12,113 nt of DNA from CAYGXH01 sp964354485 (GTDB lineage Bacteria; Bacteroidota; Ignavibacteria; UBA10030; SZUA-254): the NCBI GenBank assembly GCA_964354485.1, contig CAYGZY010000106.1:1-12113 (forward strand), written 5' to 3'. Positions within the stretch are counted from its first letter, which is position 1; each line of letters starts with the position of its first letter. A program made the translations under genes and the position numbers. The notes under the pieces are model-generated. The model had not been told where the DNA came from and did not search any database. It saw nothing but the letters and a program-made list of their open reading frames with translations. Shown piece by piece: positions 1 through 7,538 of the stretch.

Positions 1-1
1 A

Positions 2-115
2 CCTGAATTGATAGCTGCTGTAGGGGCAATTCAAATGAGGCTTTCATTTTTAACGTTTTGTATTAAATCTTTTTTTATCGAACGTGATAACAATCTGGCA
101 CAGTTGTGTTATTGA
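2..115 (+). CDS. Possible 3' end of an upstream gene
   Basis: Reading frame 2 is open from the window edge to a TGA at 113-115, giving 37 codons that begin PELIAAVGAIQMR. The small, hydrophobic start looks like real protein, and it faintly resembles the Gly/Ala-rich C-terminal segment of ASKHA-fold activases, but that is only an impression. The second half, rich in Phe, Ile and Asn, looks less convincing. The other two plus frames stop within the first 11 bases, so an incoming plus-strand gene would end either here or almost at the edge. No function is assigned. Confidence 0.25.
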   Translation, partial: PELIAAVGAIQMRLSFLTFCIKSFFIERDNNLAQLCY

Positions 116-140
116 AATACCCCTAGTTATTACACAGTCT

Positions 141-204
141 GTCCCGCTTGGGAACCTACTGTGCAAGTCTCTCTAGTGGATTCCCAAAGAGGAATTTGGG
201 AACC
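141..204. repeat. REP-like palindromic repeat (TTCCCAAA / TTTGGGAA)
   Basis: A perfect 8-bp inverted repeat, TTCCCAAA at 181-188 and TTTGGGAA at 195-202, encloses the 6-base loop GAGGAA. The nonamer TTGGGAACC at its right edge (196-204) also occurs at 148-156, preceded by GTCCCGC, so the stretch looks like two half-decayed copies of one motif. Palindromes of the form GTTCCCAA...TTGGGAAC are a well-known class of dispersed intergenic repeat in many bacteria. Assignment to that class is by appearance only. There is no T-run, so it is a poor candidate for a terminator. Confidence 0.55.
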
Positions 205-279
205 AGAGTTTGAACAATTAACGTCGTTCAGGGTAAGCCTTCTCAAGGTTCTGTAATACAAAAATAAAGGAAAATAAAT

Positions 280-1533
280 ATGTCAACCAAAAATATTTCA
301 TCACAACTCAACCAGATCGCTGAATCCTACGTTCGGCTGGTCCTTTCCGTAGGTCTGCACGATCAAAGCTATGTCGATGCGTACTTCGGACCTCCCAATA
401 TTCAGGATGAAGTAAAAACCGAAAGAAAATCGCTTGCCCAAATAAAAGGCATTGCCGCCGACCTCGCCGAGAAATTGCGTACACTTAATATCGAAAGCGA
501 GGAGGAGATAGTCCAGCTCCGCACAAAGTATCTCATCGGACAGCTTACAGCGATGGTGGCACGGGTAGAATTACTCGAGGGCAAAAAAATGTCGTTCGAT
601 GAGGAAGCAAAAGCACTGTATGATGCCGAACCCCCGGTCTTTCCTGAATCGCACTTCCAAAGTATTTTAACTGAACTTGACGCGCTCCTGCCGGGTAGCG
701 GTACCATAAACGATCGCTACCAGCGGTTCAAAGAAAAATTTATCATACCCAAGAACAGACTAGATTCTGTATTTACTGCTGCGATCGACGAATGCAGAAA
801 GAAAACTAAAAAATACATATCCCTTCCGGAACATGAAAGTTTTACAGTCGAGTATGTGACCGGTAAATCGTGGAGCGGGTACAACTGGTACAAGGGAGAT
901 TGTTACAGTCTGATACAGGTAAATACTGATCTGCCGATTTATATCGACAGGGCAGTCGACCTTGCCGCGCACGAAGGATACCCCGGTCATCATGTTTATA
1001 ATTTGCTACTCGACGTAAATCTGTTCCGCGAGCGTAAGTGGATCGAATTTTCCGTCTATGCGCTCTTCAGTCCGCAGTCACTCATTGCCGAGGGTACGGC
1101 AAACTTCGGAATTGAAGTTGCTTTCCCCGGTACGGATCGGATTCGGTTTGAGAAGGAAGTCCTCTTCCCGCTCACCGGTTTAGATCCGGAAAAAGCCGAT
1201 ATCTACTACAAGGTACACGAGCTATACCTGAAACTCGGTTATGCCGGAAACGAAGCGGCACGAGGTTATCTCGACGGTAAAATGAATCGTGATCAGACCG
1301 TGCAATGGTTGAACACTTATGCACTGATGTCGGACGAACGGGCGCGGCAGAGAATCTCATTCTTCGACACATACAGGAGTTATGTTATAAACTACAACCT
1401 CGGACAGGACTTAGTCAAACGGTACATCGAAACAAGGGGCGGTACTTCGAATAATCCGGGAAAGCGTTGGGAAGAATTTGCTATGCTGATTTCCTCCCCG
1501 AGATTGCCGTCAGGATTGAAATACTACCCATGA
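280..1533 (+). CDS. DUF885-like zinc metallopeptidase, cytoplasmic
   Basis: This 417-residue protein carries the signature HEGYPGHH at residues 231-238, the DUF885 form of a gluzincin zinc site (HE.xPGHH, named from family knowledge). A likely third ligand, Glu271, lies in the following helix within AEGTANF. These residues predict a zinc-dependent peptidase or carboxypeptidase-like hydrolase; the substrate is unknown. The protein has no signal peptide or membrane segment, so it should act in the cytoplasm. At 417 residues it is shorter than the roughly 550-600 residues of many exported DUF885 proteins, so it belongs to a compact subfamily or a related one. The start is supported by AAGGA at 267-271, eight bases ahead of the ATG. 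It appears monocistronic, since 113 bp separate it from the next gene. The family call is fairly firm and the substrate unassignable. Confidence 0.8.
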   Translation: MSTKNISSQLNQIAESYVRLVLSVGLHDQSYVDAYFGPPNIQDEVKTERKSLAQIKGIAADLAEKLRTLNIESEEEIVQLRTKYLIGQLTAMVARVELLEGKKMSFDEEAKALYDAEPPVFPESHFQSILTELDALLPGSGTINDRYQRFKEKFIIPKNRLDSVFTAAIDECRKKTKKYISLPEHESFTVEYVTGKSWSGYNWYKGDCYSLIQVNTDLPIYIDRAVDLAAHEGYPGHHVYNLLLDVNLFRERKWIEFSVYALFSPQSLIAEGTANFGIEVAFPGTDRIRFEKEVLFPLTGLDPEKADIYYKVHELYLKLGYAGNEAARGYLDGKMNRDQTVQWLNTYALMSDERARQRISFFDTYRSYVINYNLGQDLVKRYIETRGGTSNNPGKRWEEFAMLISSPRLPSGLKYYP

Positions 1534-1646
1534 AAATCGGAGCACGTGTGAAGTGCTAATCTTCCGGAATGTCGAAAATTCATCTGACACACATTTTTAC
1601 TATAGCCACTTTTTTATTTTCCGAGATACATTGCAAAGAATGATAT

Positions 1647-2186
1647 ATGAAAAAAATATTTGAGGAAGATATCCGCGCTGATACCGTCCGGCACATCGGA
1701 GAGAATATGCTCACTGCCGCGCGTACTGCTCCCAAAGCCCGCGGCATTGATAATCTGGTCATGGCTCTGGTCGAAAAGGATGAAATAGCTGAAATCTCCA
1801 AGACCCTTAAAACAATCGCAAATTGCCATCCGTCCGCATCTTTCCTATTGAGGGATGCAAACAACATACTGTCAGCTCAATGTTTGCTTATCATCGGCAC
1901 AAAGTATGCGAGCATCAATGTCCAACCGTGTAATCTGTGCGGATTCCCGAACTGCGAGGAGAAAGATAAATATCCCGACCATCCCTGCGTATTCAACACC
2001 GGAGACCTGGGAATCGCGATCGGATCGGCAGTAGGCGTGGCAATGGATGCGCGGATTGATAACAGGGTAATGTTTAGTATCGGTCTTGCCATAAAGGAAA
2101 TGAAACTTCTGGGTGAGGATGTGAAAATTGCCTACGGTATTCCGCTGAGTGTCAGTTCAAAGAATCCTTTTTTCGACAGGAAGTGA
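1647..2186 (+). CDS. DUF2148 ferredoxin-like iron-sulfur protein
   Basis: The 179-residue protein matches the DUF2148 family (annotated 'ferredoxin domain-containing protein') in its layout. An N-terminal region reads TAARTAPKARGIDNL (residues 23-37), a pattern typical of the family. A central cysteine cluster follows: Cys95, Cys98, Cys103 and Cys114 (C-x2-C-x4-C-x10-C), a plausible [4Fe-4S] ligand set, with further cysteines at 60 and 79. The segment after it, GDLGIAIGSAVGVAMDARIDNR (about 119-140), is Gly/Ala-rich and conserved-looking. No signal peptide is present, so it is cytoplasmic. The physiological role of this family is not established. Its stop is three bases from the next start, which implies cotranscription with the methyltransferase. 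No good Shine-Dalgarno sequence precedes the ATG. Confidence 0.8.
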   Translation: MKKIFEEDIRADTVRHIGENMLTAARTAPKARGIDNLVMALVEKDEIAEISKTLKTIANCHPSASFLLRDANNILSAQCLLIIGTKYASINVQPCNLCGFPNCEEKDKYPDHPCVFNTGDLGIAIGSAVGVAMDARIDNRVMFSIGLAIKEMKLLGEDVKIAYGIPLSVSSKNPFFDRK

Positions 2187-2189
2187 TTA

Positions 2190-2744
2190 ATGAAACATCA
2201 CGTATGTCCCTGGTGGGTGGGTTATTTCCTCATGAGTCCTTTACGCCGGATCTATAATAATCCTGAGAAGATACTAAATTCCTATGTGCGGGAGGGAATG
2301 AATGTTCTCGAGGTTGGTCCCGGTATGGGTTTCTTCAGCATTACACTGGCACGGCGCGTCGGAAAATCAGGTCGTGTCTATTGTATTGATGTGCAGGAAA
2401 AAATGCTCAGGTCATTGCGTCGACGGGCACAAAAAGTAAATGTCATAGACAGATTGGAAGTGCGCCTCTGTTCAGATACATCGCTACAGATCGACGACCT
2501 AATCAACACGATTGATTTTATCCTTGCGTTCGCCGTTGTTCATGAGGTACCAGCGCAGGATAATTTATTCAGGGAACTTTACAGTGCTCTCAAAAAGAAC
2601 GGATTGCTCCTGATGGCTGAACCGAAAAATCATGTGACAGACGAGGCATACCATACCTCGCTCGCCATTGCCGAGAGTTCCGGCTTCAGAATTGAAGGAA
2701 CTCCTGCTATTCCCAAAAACTATTCCACACTTCTTGTGAAGTGA
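2190..2744 (+). CDS. Class I SAM-dependent methyltransferase, CPWW subfamily
   Basis: This small (184-residue) Rossmann-fold methyltransferase shows motif I VLEVGPGMGFF at residues 39-49, an acidic residue after beta-2 (Asp68 in YCIDVQEKML), and a beta-4 segment ending FAVVHEVP at 114-121. The last strand, STLLVK, closes the protein normally, so it seems complete. The N-terminus contains the motif CPWW (6-9) followed by PLRRIYNNPEKIL, which I recognise as recurrent in a widespread but uncharacterised methyltransferase subfamily; the substrate is unknown. Translation is probably coupled to the iron-sulfur protein upstream: only TTA separates that stop from this ATG, and the AGGA signal lies inside the upstream gene. 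The protein is cytoplasmic. The fold call is firm and the target open. Confidence 0.85.
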   Translation: MKHHVCPWWVGYFLMSPLRRIYNNPEKILNSYVREGMNVLEVGPGMGFFSITLARRVGKSGRVYCIDVQEKMLRSLRRRAQKVNVIDRLEVRLCSDTSLQIDDLINTIDFILAFAVVHEVPAQDNLFRELYSALKKNGLLLMAEPKNHVTDEAYHTSLAIAESSGFRIEGTPAIPKNYSTLLVK

Positions 2745-2832
2745 TTTGTTTAAAAACATCAATGCCGAGGGGAAAGAGGGAGCGCTGATGGCAGATTTTT
2801 CCGTGCTTGACATTGAGTACATGATTCAGTAG
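2740..2832 (+). pseudogene. Possible gene remnant after the methyltransferase
   Basis: Between the methyltransferase and the porin-like gene, frame 1 is open from 2740 to a TAG at 2830-2832 (30 codons). Its translation looks protein-like, including INAEGKEGALMADF and then VLDIEYMIQ. It lacks a ribosome binding site and a suitable upstream start; the only internal ATG, at 2788, would give 14 residues. It could be the tail of a decayed gene, or chance, because the neighbouring methyltransferase ends naturally in a different frame. The identity is not recognised. The rest of the gap, 2833-2931, is AT-rich and holds the porin leader. Confidence 0.2.
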
Positions 2833-2931
2833 ATTTCCCAATTATTATTCCCCAAATGCGCAATAAATGGCTCCTGGATGTACGTATTCAATCAAATCCA
2901 TTTTTCTCACCAATAATTAAGGAGAAGTAAA

Positions 2932-4185
2932 ATGAAAATGCGGCTACTCTGTTCTTTCGTCATGCTTGCTGTCGCAGTGACGTGTGTCTATCCCAACGGA
3001 TTGAGCCTCAATAGCATCGGTCCGAAGGGATTCGGCATGGGTGGAGCGTTTGTCGGGCTTGCAAATGATTACACCGCAATATACTGGAATCCGGCTGGTT
3101 TAACGCAGACGCAGAAAAACTTTATCGGCGCGTTCGTAACGGATATTATTCCGATGGGAACGTACAAGTTTGCGACGGCACTAGTAGATGCGAAAACTAA
3201 AACGAATCACTACCTCGCACCAAACCTCATGGGTTCATTTAGGTTTAATTTTTCCGAGAAGCTGACTGTAGGTCTTGGTGTCTTTGTGCCAGCCGGAATA
3301 GGTGCTGAATGGGATGGAAATGATCTGAAGAATTTGAGCGCCGGGGACAACCTCGAATGGATGAGTAAAATAGGGGTTATTACTATTTCTCCCGCAGCGG
3401 CATATAAAGTCACCGACCAATTATCGCTTGGTGTTGCACTTAATATTTTCTATGGGATGTTTGACCTCAAAAACCCTGTTGTTGCAGGCGGGCACGGATA
3501 TCAGTACTCTGAGGAATCGAATGGTTTTGGATATGGTGTAACAATTGGCGCCCTTCTTAAAGCGACAGACCAGTTCAGCATAGGTGCCTCCTTCAAGACA
3601 AAGACAAATGTCAAGATGAGCGGTTCGGCTAAAAATCCTGCTATGGCGGGTATCCCTGCGGAGACAGAGAGCGATTTCGACCGCGATGTCTCATGGCCTA
3701 TGTGGATCGCAGGCGGCATAGCGTTTCGTCCGATTGAAGCGCTGGTTATCACAGCGGATGTTCAGTTCAGCCGCTGGTCGGAAAGTGAAGATGAATTTGT
3801 GACCGAATATAAGGATGCCGTGTGGATGGCCGCGATGACCCCTACAAATGATAACAAGTTCATCCTGCACTGGAAGGATGCTACACAGATCAGGTTCGGC
3901 CTCGGATACAGCGTCAATGAAAATCTCGATCTGAGAGCAGGCTTCTACATTGATCCGGCGCCCGCTCCATCCGAGACGTACAGTATTCTCTTCCCGAGCA
4001 TCAGTTACAACGCAGTAACGCTCGGAGTCGGCTACTCGATCAGTAATTTTGTTTTTGATCTGGCAGGTGAATATCTGATGGGGAAGGACAGGGATATCGA
4101 ACCGATGACAAATCCCGACGCGATGCCCGGGACACATGGGATGGATATCCCGGCCTGGAGTTTTGGAATTGGGTACATGTTCTGA
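2932..4185 (+). CDS. OmpP1/FadL-family outer-membrane transporter
   Basis: The 417-residue protein begins with a signal peptide (charged MKMR, then a hydrophobic core to about residue 20). The OmpP1/FadL hallmark follows: GFGMGGAFVGLANDYTAIYW then NPAGL, residues 33-57. In characterised FadL proteins this N-terminal region forms the hatch inside a 14-strand barrel. The remainder alternates polar and hydrophobic residues with many aromatic and Gly positions, as beta-strands do. The C-terminus ends FGIGYMF, a terminal Phe that fits the BAM recognition signal. Members move hydrophobic compounds such as long-chain fatty acids or aromatic hydrocarbons across the outer membrane; the substrate here cannot be read from sequence. 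AAGGAG at 2919-2924 supports the start. It stands alone, with 187 bp before it and 435 bp after it. Confidence 0.9.
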   Translation: MKMRLLCSFVMLAVAVTCVYPNGLSLNSIGPKGFGMGGAFVGLANDYTAIYWNPAGLTQTQKNFIGAFVTDIIPMGTYKFATALVDAKTKTNHYLAPNLMGSFRFNFSEKLTVGLGVFVPAGIGAEWDGNDLKNLSAGDNLEWMSKIGVITISPAAAYKVTDQLSLGVALNIFYGMFDLKNPVVAGGHGYQYSEESNGFGYGVTIGALLKATDQFSIGASFKTKTNVKMSGSAKNPAMAGIPAETESDFDRDVSWPMWIAGGIAFRPIEALVITADVQFSRWSESEDEFVTEYKDAVWMAAMTPTNDNKFILHWKDATQIRFGLGYSVNENLDLRAGFYIDPAPAPSETYSILFPSISYNAVTLGVGYSISNFVFDLAGEYLMGKDRDIEPMTNPDAMPGTHGMDIPAWSFGIGYMF

Positions 4186-4316
4186 TCTTTCAGGGTTATT
4201 AGGATCTGACCAGCAGTAAAAATGACAGTTTGGCTCTATCAGATGATCCCTTGGGATATGAATTCGAAAGTGGTCATGAGCAATGATAATAACCAAACAA
4301 GCAATATCTTATTTTG

Positions 4317-4440
4317 AACTCATCCCCGCCCGACTGAATGACTTCAGTCGTTCGGGCGGGCTATGGTCCCTCTCTAAAATTAGAGATGGACGCAAGACCT
4401 CCCCTTCTCTAATGTTAGAGAAGGGGTTGGGGGATGAGTT
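4317..4440. mobile_element. MITE-like palindromic element, 124 bp
   Basis: A perfect 11-bp terminal inverted repeat, AACTCATCCCC at 4317-4327 and GGGGATGAGTT at 4430-4440, bounds the element. Inside are three successive hairpins. The first pairs CCCGCCCGACTGAA (4325-4338) with TTCAGTC (4343-4349) and GGGCGGG (4354-4360), with GTTC bulged. The second pairs TCTCTAA (4371-4377) with TTAGAGA (4380-4386). The third pairs CCCCTTCTCTAA (4401-4412) with TTAGAGAAGGGG (4415-4426), a perfect 12-bp stem. There is no transposase. The CTCATCCCC...CCCCTTCTC composition resembles non-autonomous repeats dispersed in many Bacteroidota-like genomes. No clear target-site duplication is visible. It sits in a gene-free gap and may also stop transcription from the porin gene. 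Confidence 0.7.
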
Positions 4441-4501
4441 AGAACAGGCGGGAATATCCCTGTACTTTTTAGCCAGCCCCTGCGTTATTTATTGAATTGA
4501 G

Positions 4502-4522
4502 CCAGAATTCGTATAATTCTGG
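4502..4522. repeat. Short perfect inverted repeat upstream of M16 operon
   Basis: CCAGAATT (4502-4509) and AATTCTGG (4515-4522) form a perfect 8-bp inverted repeat around the loop CGTAT. No T-run follows, so it is not a convincing terminator. It lies about 100 bp ahead of the M16 operon start and could be an operator-like site or a remnant of the neighbouring repeat element. The rest of 4441-4620 shows no gene; a good AAAGGAG ribosome binding site for the next gene is at 4609-4615. Confidence 0.4.
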
Positions 4523-4620
4523 TAATAGGTTGTATGTAACTTCTGGAACGTACTTTTCGTAAACTATTATGAGGCATTACTACGTCCGGTTCAACTCTTC
4601 AATCGGCAAAAGGAGATTTC

Positions 4621-5994
4621 ATGAAATTCACTCTCTATCCCATCATTTTTGCGGGAATCTCTCTGCTCCTCTTTTCGTGTTCACCGAGGGATACTAGCAG
4701 TTTAAACGTTCCGCTCGAGTATTACAAGCTTCCGAACGGTTTGAAAGTCGTTCTCTCGCCGGATCACACCGCTCCGATTGTCACAGTAGCTGTTTACTAC
4801 AATATCGGATTCCGGATCGAACCCAAAGACCGGACCGGATTCGCACACCTGTTTGAGCACATGATGTTTCAGGGATCGCAGAACCTTGGTAAAATGGAAT
4901 TTATCCGTCTTATCCAGAAGAACGGAGGGGTTTTCAACGGTTCAACGCGGTTCGATTTTTCTAATTATTTCGAAATTCTTCCTTCACATAAACTTGAGAC
5001 TGCGCTCTGGGCAGAGGCTGACCGCATGCGCGGACTCGATTTAACTCAGGAGAATCTTGTTAACCAGCAGGGTGTCGTAACAAATGAAGTGAAGGTGAGC
5101 GTTATTAACCAGCCATACGGTGGTTTCCCTTGGCTCGACATGCCGCAGTGCGCAAATACCAACTTGTACAATTCCCATAATTTCTACGGGGAACTCTCCG
5201 ATTTGCAGGCGGCGACCCTCGCGGAAGTAAAGGAATTTTTCCGGACATACTATGCTCCGAACAATGCCGCGCTTGCCGTTGTGGGAGACATCGACATTGA
5301 GGAAGCAAAAAACCTGATAGAGAAATACTTCGGCAGTATTCCGTCCGTTACACTGCCGGTGCAGCCCGATATATCGGAACCATCACCGACGGCGGCAAAA
5401 TTTTGCACGAAAATTGATTCACTTGCGAATCGTCCGGCTCTTGCCTATGCGTACCACATGCCGGAGCGAGGTACAGCCGAGTACTACGCTATGGGTTTGA
5501 TTGATCAGATCCTTGTACAGGGTGAAGACAGCCGCCTCTACAATGCTTTAGTCCAGAAGAAAGGTATTACCCAATCTGTAGAGGGCGGCATTAATCTCCT
5601 CGGCAATATGCTCAACTATAAAGGTCCCATGCTGTGGATGTTTTCTTTCGTACACGACAGTACTACCTCCAGAACGGAAATCGCGGCGGTGGTTGATTCT
5701 GTAGTGGCTACTCTTCAGAACATACAAATCGACCAGGCTACGCTGGATAGAGCAATGGTTAAATTCCGGTCGAGTTATTACGACATGGTCGGCGGTTTTT
5801 TTGGTTTTGGTCGCGCTGACCTCCTTGCTTCATTTGCACTCTTTGATGATAATCCGCAGAAGATCAACGAAATTGAAGATCAGATGAAGAAAGTGACCCC
5901 GGAACTCATTCAGAAGACATCAAAGGAATACCTCCGAAATACCGCGCTAACCACGCTTACCGTTAAAACAAAGTGGGAAAGTAAAGGAGAATGA
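4621..5994 (+). CDS. M16 zinc peptidase, lipoprotein, catalytic subunit
   Basis: The 457-residue protein starts with a lipoprotein signal peptide whose lipobox is LFSC, with Cys20 as the lipidated residue, so it is anchored on the periplasmic side of a membrane. The inverted zinc motif HLFEH occupies residues 76-80 (His76, Glu79, His80), and Glu156 in VVTNEVKVS is the expected third ligand. The C-terminal half is a second M16 domain, but where family members have an Arg/Tyr pair (LRxxxGxxYS) it has Val311 and Gln318. It therefore has the zinc site but not the second half of the substrate-handling site. The following gene supplies that half. Length is normal for a bacterial M16B subunit. The predicted role is degradation of peptides or small proteins in the periplasm; the natural substrate is unknown. 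Confidence 0.92.
   Translation: MKFTLYPIIFAGISLLLFSCSPRDTSSLNVPLEYYKLPNGLKVVLSPDHTAPIVTVAVYYNIGFRIEPKDRTGFAHLFEHMMFQGSQNLGKMEFIRLIQKNGGVFNGSTRFDFSNYFEILPSHKLETALWAEADRMRGLDLTQENLVNQQGVVTNEVKVSVINQPYGGFPWLDMPQCANTNLYNSHNFYGELSDLQAATLAEVKEFFRTYYAPNNAALAVVGDIDIEEAKNLIEKYFGSIPSVTLPVQPDISEPSPTAAKFCTKIDSLANRPALAYAYHMPERGTAEYYAMGLIDQILVQGEDSRLYNALVQKKGITQSVEGGINLLGNMLNYKGPMLWMFSFVHDSTTSRTEIAAVVDSVVATLQNIQIDQATLDRAMVKFRSSYYDMVGGFFGFGRADLLASFALFDDNPQKINEIEDQMKKVTPELIQKTSKEYLRNTALTTLTVKTKWESKGE
5984..5989 (+). promoter_or_regulatory. Ribosome binding site deciding the second M16 start
   Basis: AAGGAG lies at the end of the first M16 gene. The ATG at 5991 overlaps the upstream stop but is a single base from this site, too close to be used well. 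The in-frame ATG at 5997 is seven bases away, normal spacing, so 5997 is the better start. The location inside the upstream gene implies translational coupling. Confidence 0.6.
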
Positions 5995-5996
5995 CC

Positions 5997-7379
5997 ATGA
6001 TCAGGAAAATATACTGTACAATCATTGTTTCATTGCTCCTGCATACAATCGTAATTACACAAAAACAGATCCCGCCGGAAGGGAGTACGCCGAAAGATTT
6101 CAAACTCCCGAAAAAAACAACCTTCAAGCTGGAAAACGGACTTGCAGTCACCATGGTGCAGTACGGTAAAATTCCGAAAGTCGCGATTAATGTCGTCATC
6201 AGGACCGGTGCAATGAATGAACAGGCCGACGAACGGTGGCTCTCTTCGATAGTTGGCGCGATGATGAAGGAAGGTACCAAGAAGCGAAGTTCATCGGAGA
6301 TCCGCGAAGAAATTGCCTTGATGGGCGGATCGCTTGATGTGCAAGTCGGCGACGATAAAACAATTTTCAGCAGCGATGTCCTGTCCGAAAAAGGACCGGA
6401 TTGTGTCGAACTGCTCGCTGATGTCCTCATGAATCCAATATTCCCCGAGAGTGAGCTCCCGAGATTAAAAAATGATAAGTTGCGCGAGTTAAGTCTTGCA
6501 CTTGCTGATCCACAAGCCGTTACAGATGAAAAATTTATGAAGGTGCTTTATAAAGACCATCCGTACGGCCGGGGATTTCCTACGGAGAGTATCATCAATG
6601 GATTTACGATCGACAAGGTGAGGAATTTTTATAAAGAAAACTTCGGCGCACAAAGATCTCATATCTATGTTGTCGGACAATTTGATGAAAGAGATGTCGA
6701 AGTAGCAATACGGGATAATTTCCAGGACTGGAAGAGCGAACCGGCGGTTGTAACAAATATACCCCGGCCGACATCGGTAAAAGAAATATACATAACCGAC
6801 AAACCCGGTTCTACGCAATCTAACATCATGATGGGACTTCCGGTAATCGACCCGAGTAATAAAGATTTCATCCCCCTCCAGGTTGTCAATATGCTCCTCG
6901 GCGGCTCGTTTGCGTCCAGGATCACCAGTAATATTCGTGAGCAGAAAGGATATACGTACTCTCCGTGGAGCAATATCTCAGCCCGCTACCGGACTGCCTA
7001 CTGGGCCGAGATTGCAAGTGTTGGAACGAATGTCACGGGTCCCGCCGTTAAAGAAATATTCTATGAGATCAACCGGTTACGTTCAGAACCGCCGTCTGCG
7101 GATGAACTGAAGGGTATAGTAAATTACATCGCAGGAACATTTGTTCTTCAGAATTCGACACGGGAGGGTATCATCAAGCAACTGGCTTTCCTCGATTTTC
7201 ATGGTCTTCCCGATACATTTCTGACAAATTACGTAAACAGTGTCCATGAGGTAACGCCGGAGATGGTAAAGGAAATTATGGTTAAATACATAAAGCCGGA
7301 GGAAATAGCAATCGTTGTTACCGGCGATAAACGTGTGATTGAATCTCAGCTTAAAGAGCATGGGACAATAAAAAAATAG
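5997..7379 (+). CDS. M16 peptidase-like partner lacking the zinc motif
   Basis: This is a 460-residue exported M16 protein with a signal peptide (MIRKIYC then a hydrophobic stretch to about residue 20). Where HxxEH should stand, just before KEGTKKRSSSEI, it reads SIVGA (residues 84-88), so no zinc can be bound. The C-terminal domain keeps the conserved Arg314 and Tyr321 in IREQKGYTYS. This is the inverse of its upstream neighbour. In the characterised Sphingomonas SPH2682/SPH2681 pair, one subunit carries the zinc motif and the other the Arg/Tyr pair, and they act as a heterodimer; the same arrangement is inferred here. Only two bases separate it from the upstream stop, and a terminator follows. 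An ATG six bases earlier (5991) would add two residues. Confidence 0.9.
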   Translation: MIRKIYCTIIVSLLLHTIVITQKQIPPEGSTPKDFKLPKKTTFKLENGLAVTMVQYGKIPKVAINVVIRTGAMNEQADERWLSSIVGAMMKEGTKKRSSSEIREEIALMGGSLDVQVGDDKTIFSSDVLSEKGPDCVELLADVLMNPIFPESELPRLKNDKLRELSLALADPQAVTDEKFMKVLYKDHPYGRGFPTESIINGFTIDKVRNFYKENFGAQRSHIYVVGQFDERDVEVAIRDNFQDWKSEPAVVTNIPRPTSVKEIYITDKPGSTQSNIMMGLPVIDPSNKDFIPLQVVNMLLGGSFASRITSNIREQKGYTYSPWSNISARYRTAYWAEIASVGTNVTGPAVKEIFYEINRLRSEPPSADELKGIVNYIAGTFVLQNSTREGIIKQLAFLDFHGLPDTFLTNYVNSVHEVTPEMVKEIMVKYIKPEEIAIVVTGDKRVIESQLKEHGTIKK

Positions 7380-7406
7380 AATGTAGAGGCATATAACGAA
7401 TTACCC

Positions 7407-7442
7407 AAAGGGCAAGGATTTCAAGACTTGCCCTTTATTTTT
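7407..7442 (+). terminator. Rho-independent terminator of the M16 operon
   Basis: AAAGGGCAAG (7407-7416) pairs perfectly with CTTGCCCTTT (7427-7436) across a 10-base loop and is followed by ATTTTT. It lies 28 bp after the second M16 stop. An ATG at 7428, in frame with the next gene, falls inside the right arm of this stem, which argues against that ATG as a start. Confidence 0.88.
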
Positions 7443-7538
7443 ACAGACATAATTTTTCCACGAAGAAATGCGGATATAATAATTAAATGCCGATCCGGTT
7501 TAGGTGTTTTCCATGAACTCTCCTGCGGAGTATGTTTT

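Noticed and set aside
1537..1570. Possible terminator after the DUF885-like gene (AGCAC...GTGCT)
   Set aside because: The stem is only five base pairs with mismatched flanks, and the nearest T-run is about 50 bases downstream.
3691..4296. 201-codon open frame on the minus strand opposite the porin-like gene
   Set aside because: It is antisense to a clear OmpP1/FadL coding sequence, has Cys/His/Arg-rich low-plausibility composition, and shows no domain.
4283..4495. 70-codon open frame on the plus strand
   Set aside because: It runs through the hairpins and terminal repeats of the MITE-like element, has no ribosome binding site, and its composition follows the palindromes rather than a protein.
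7428..7538. N-terminal extension of the EEP-family protein from an earlier ATG
   Set aside because: The ATG lies in the right arm of a perfect terminator stem, and the extension would bury the signal peptide 37 residues in. The ATG at 7539 has a normal ribosome binding site.
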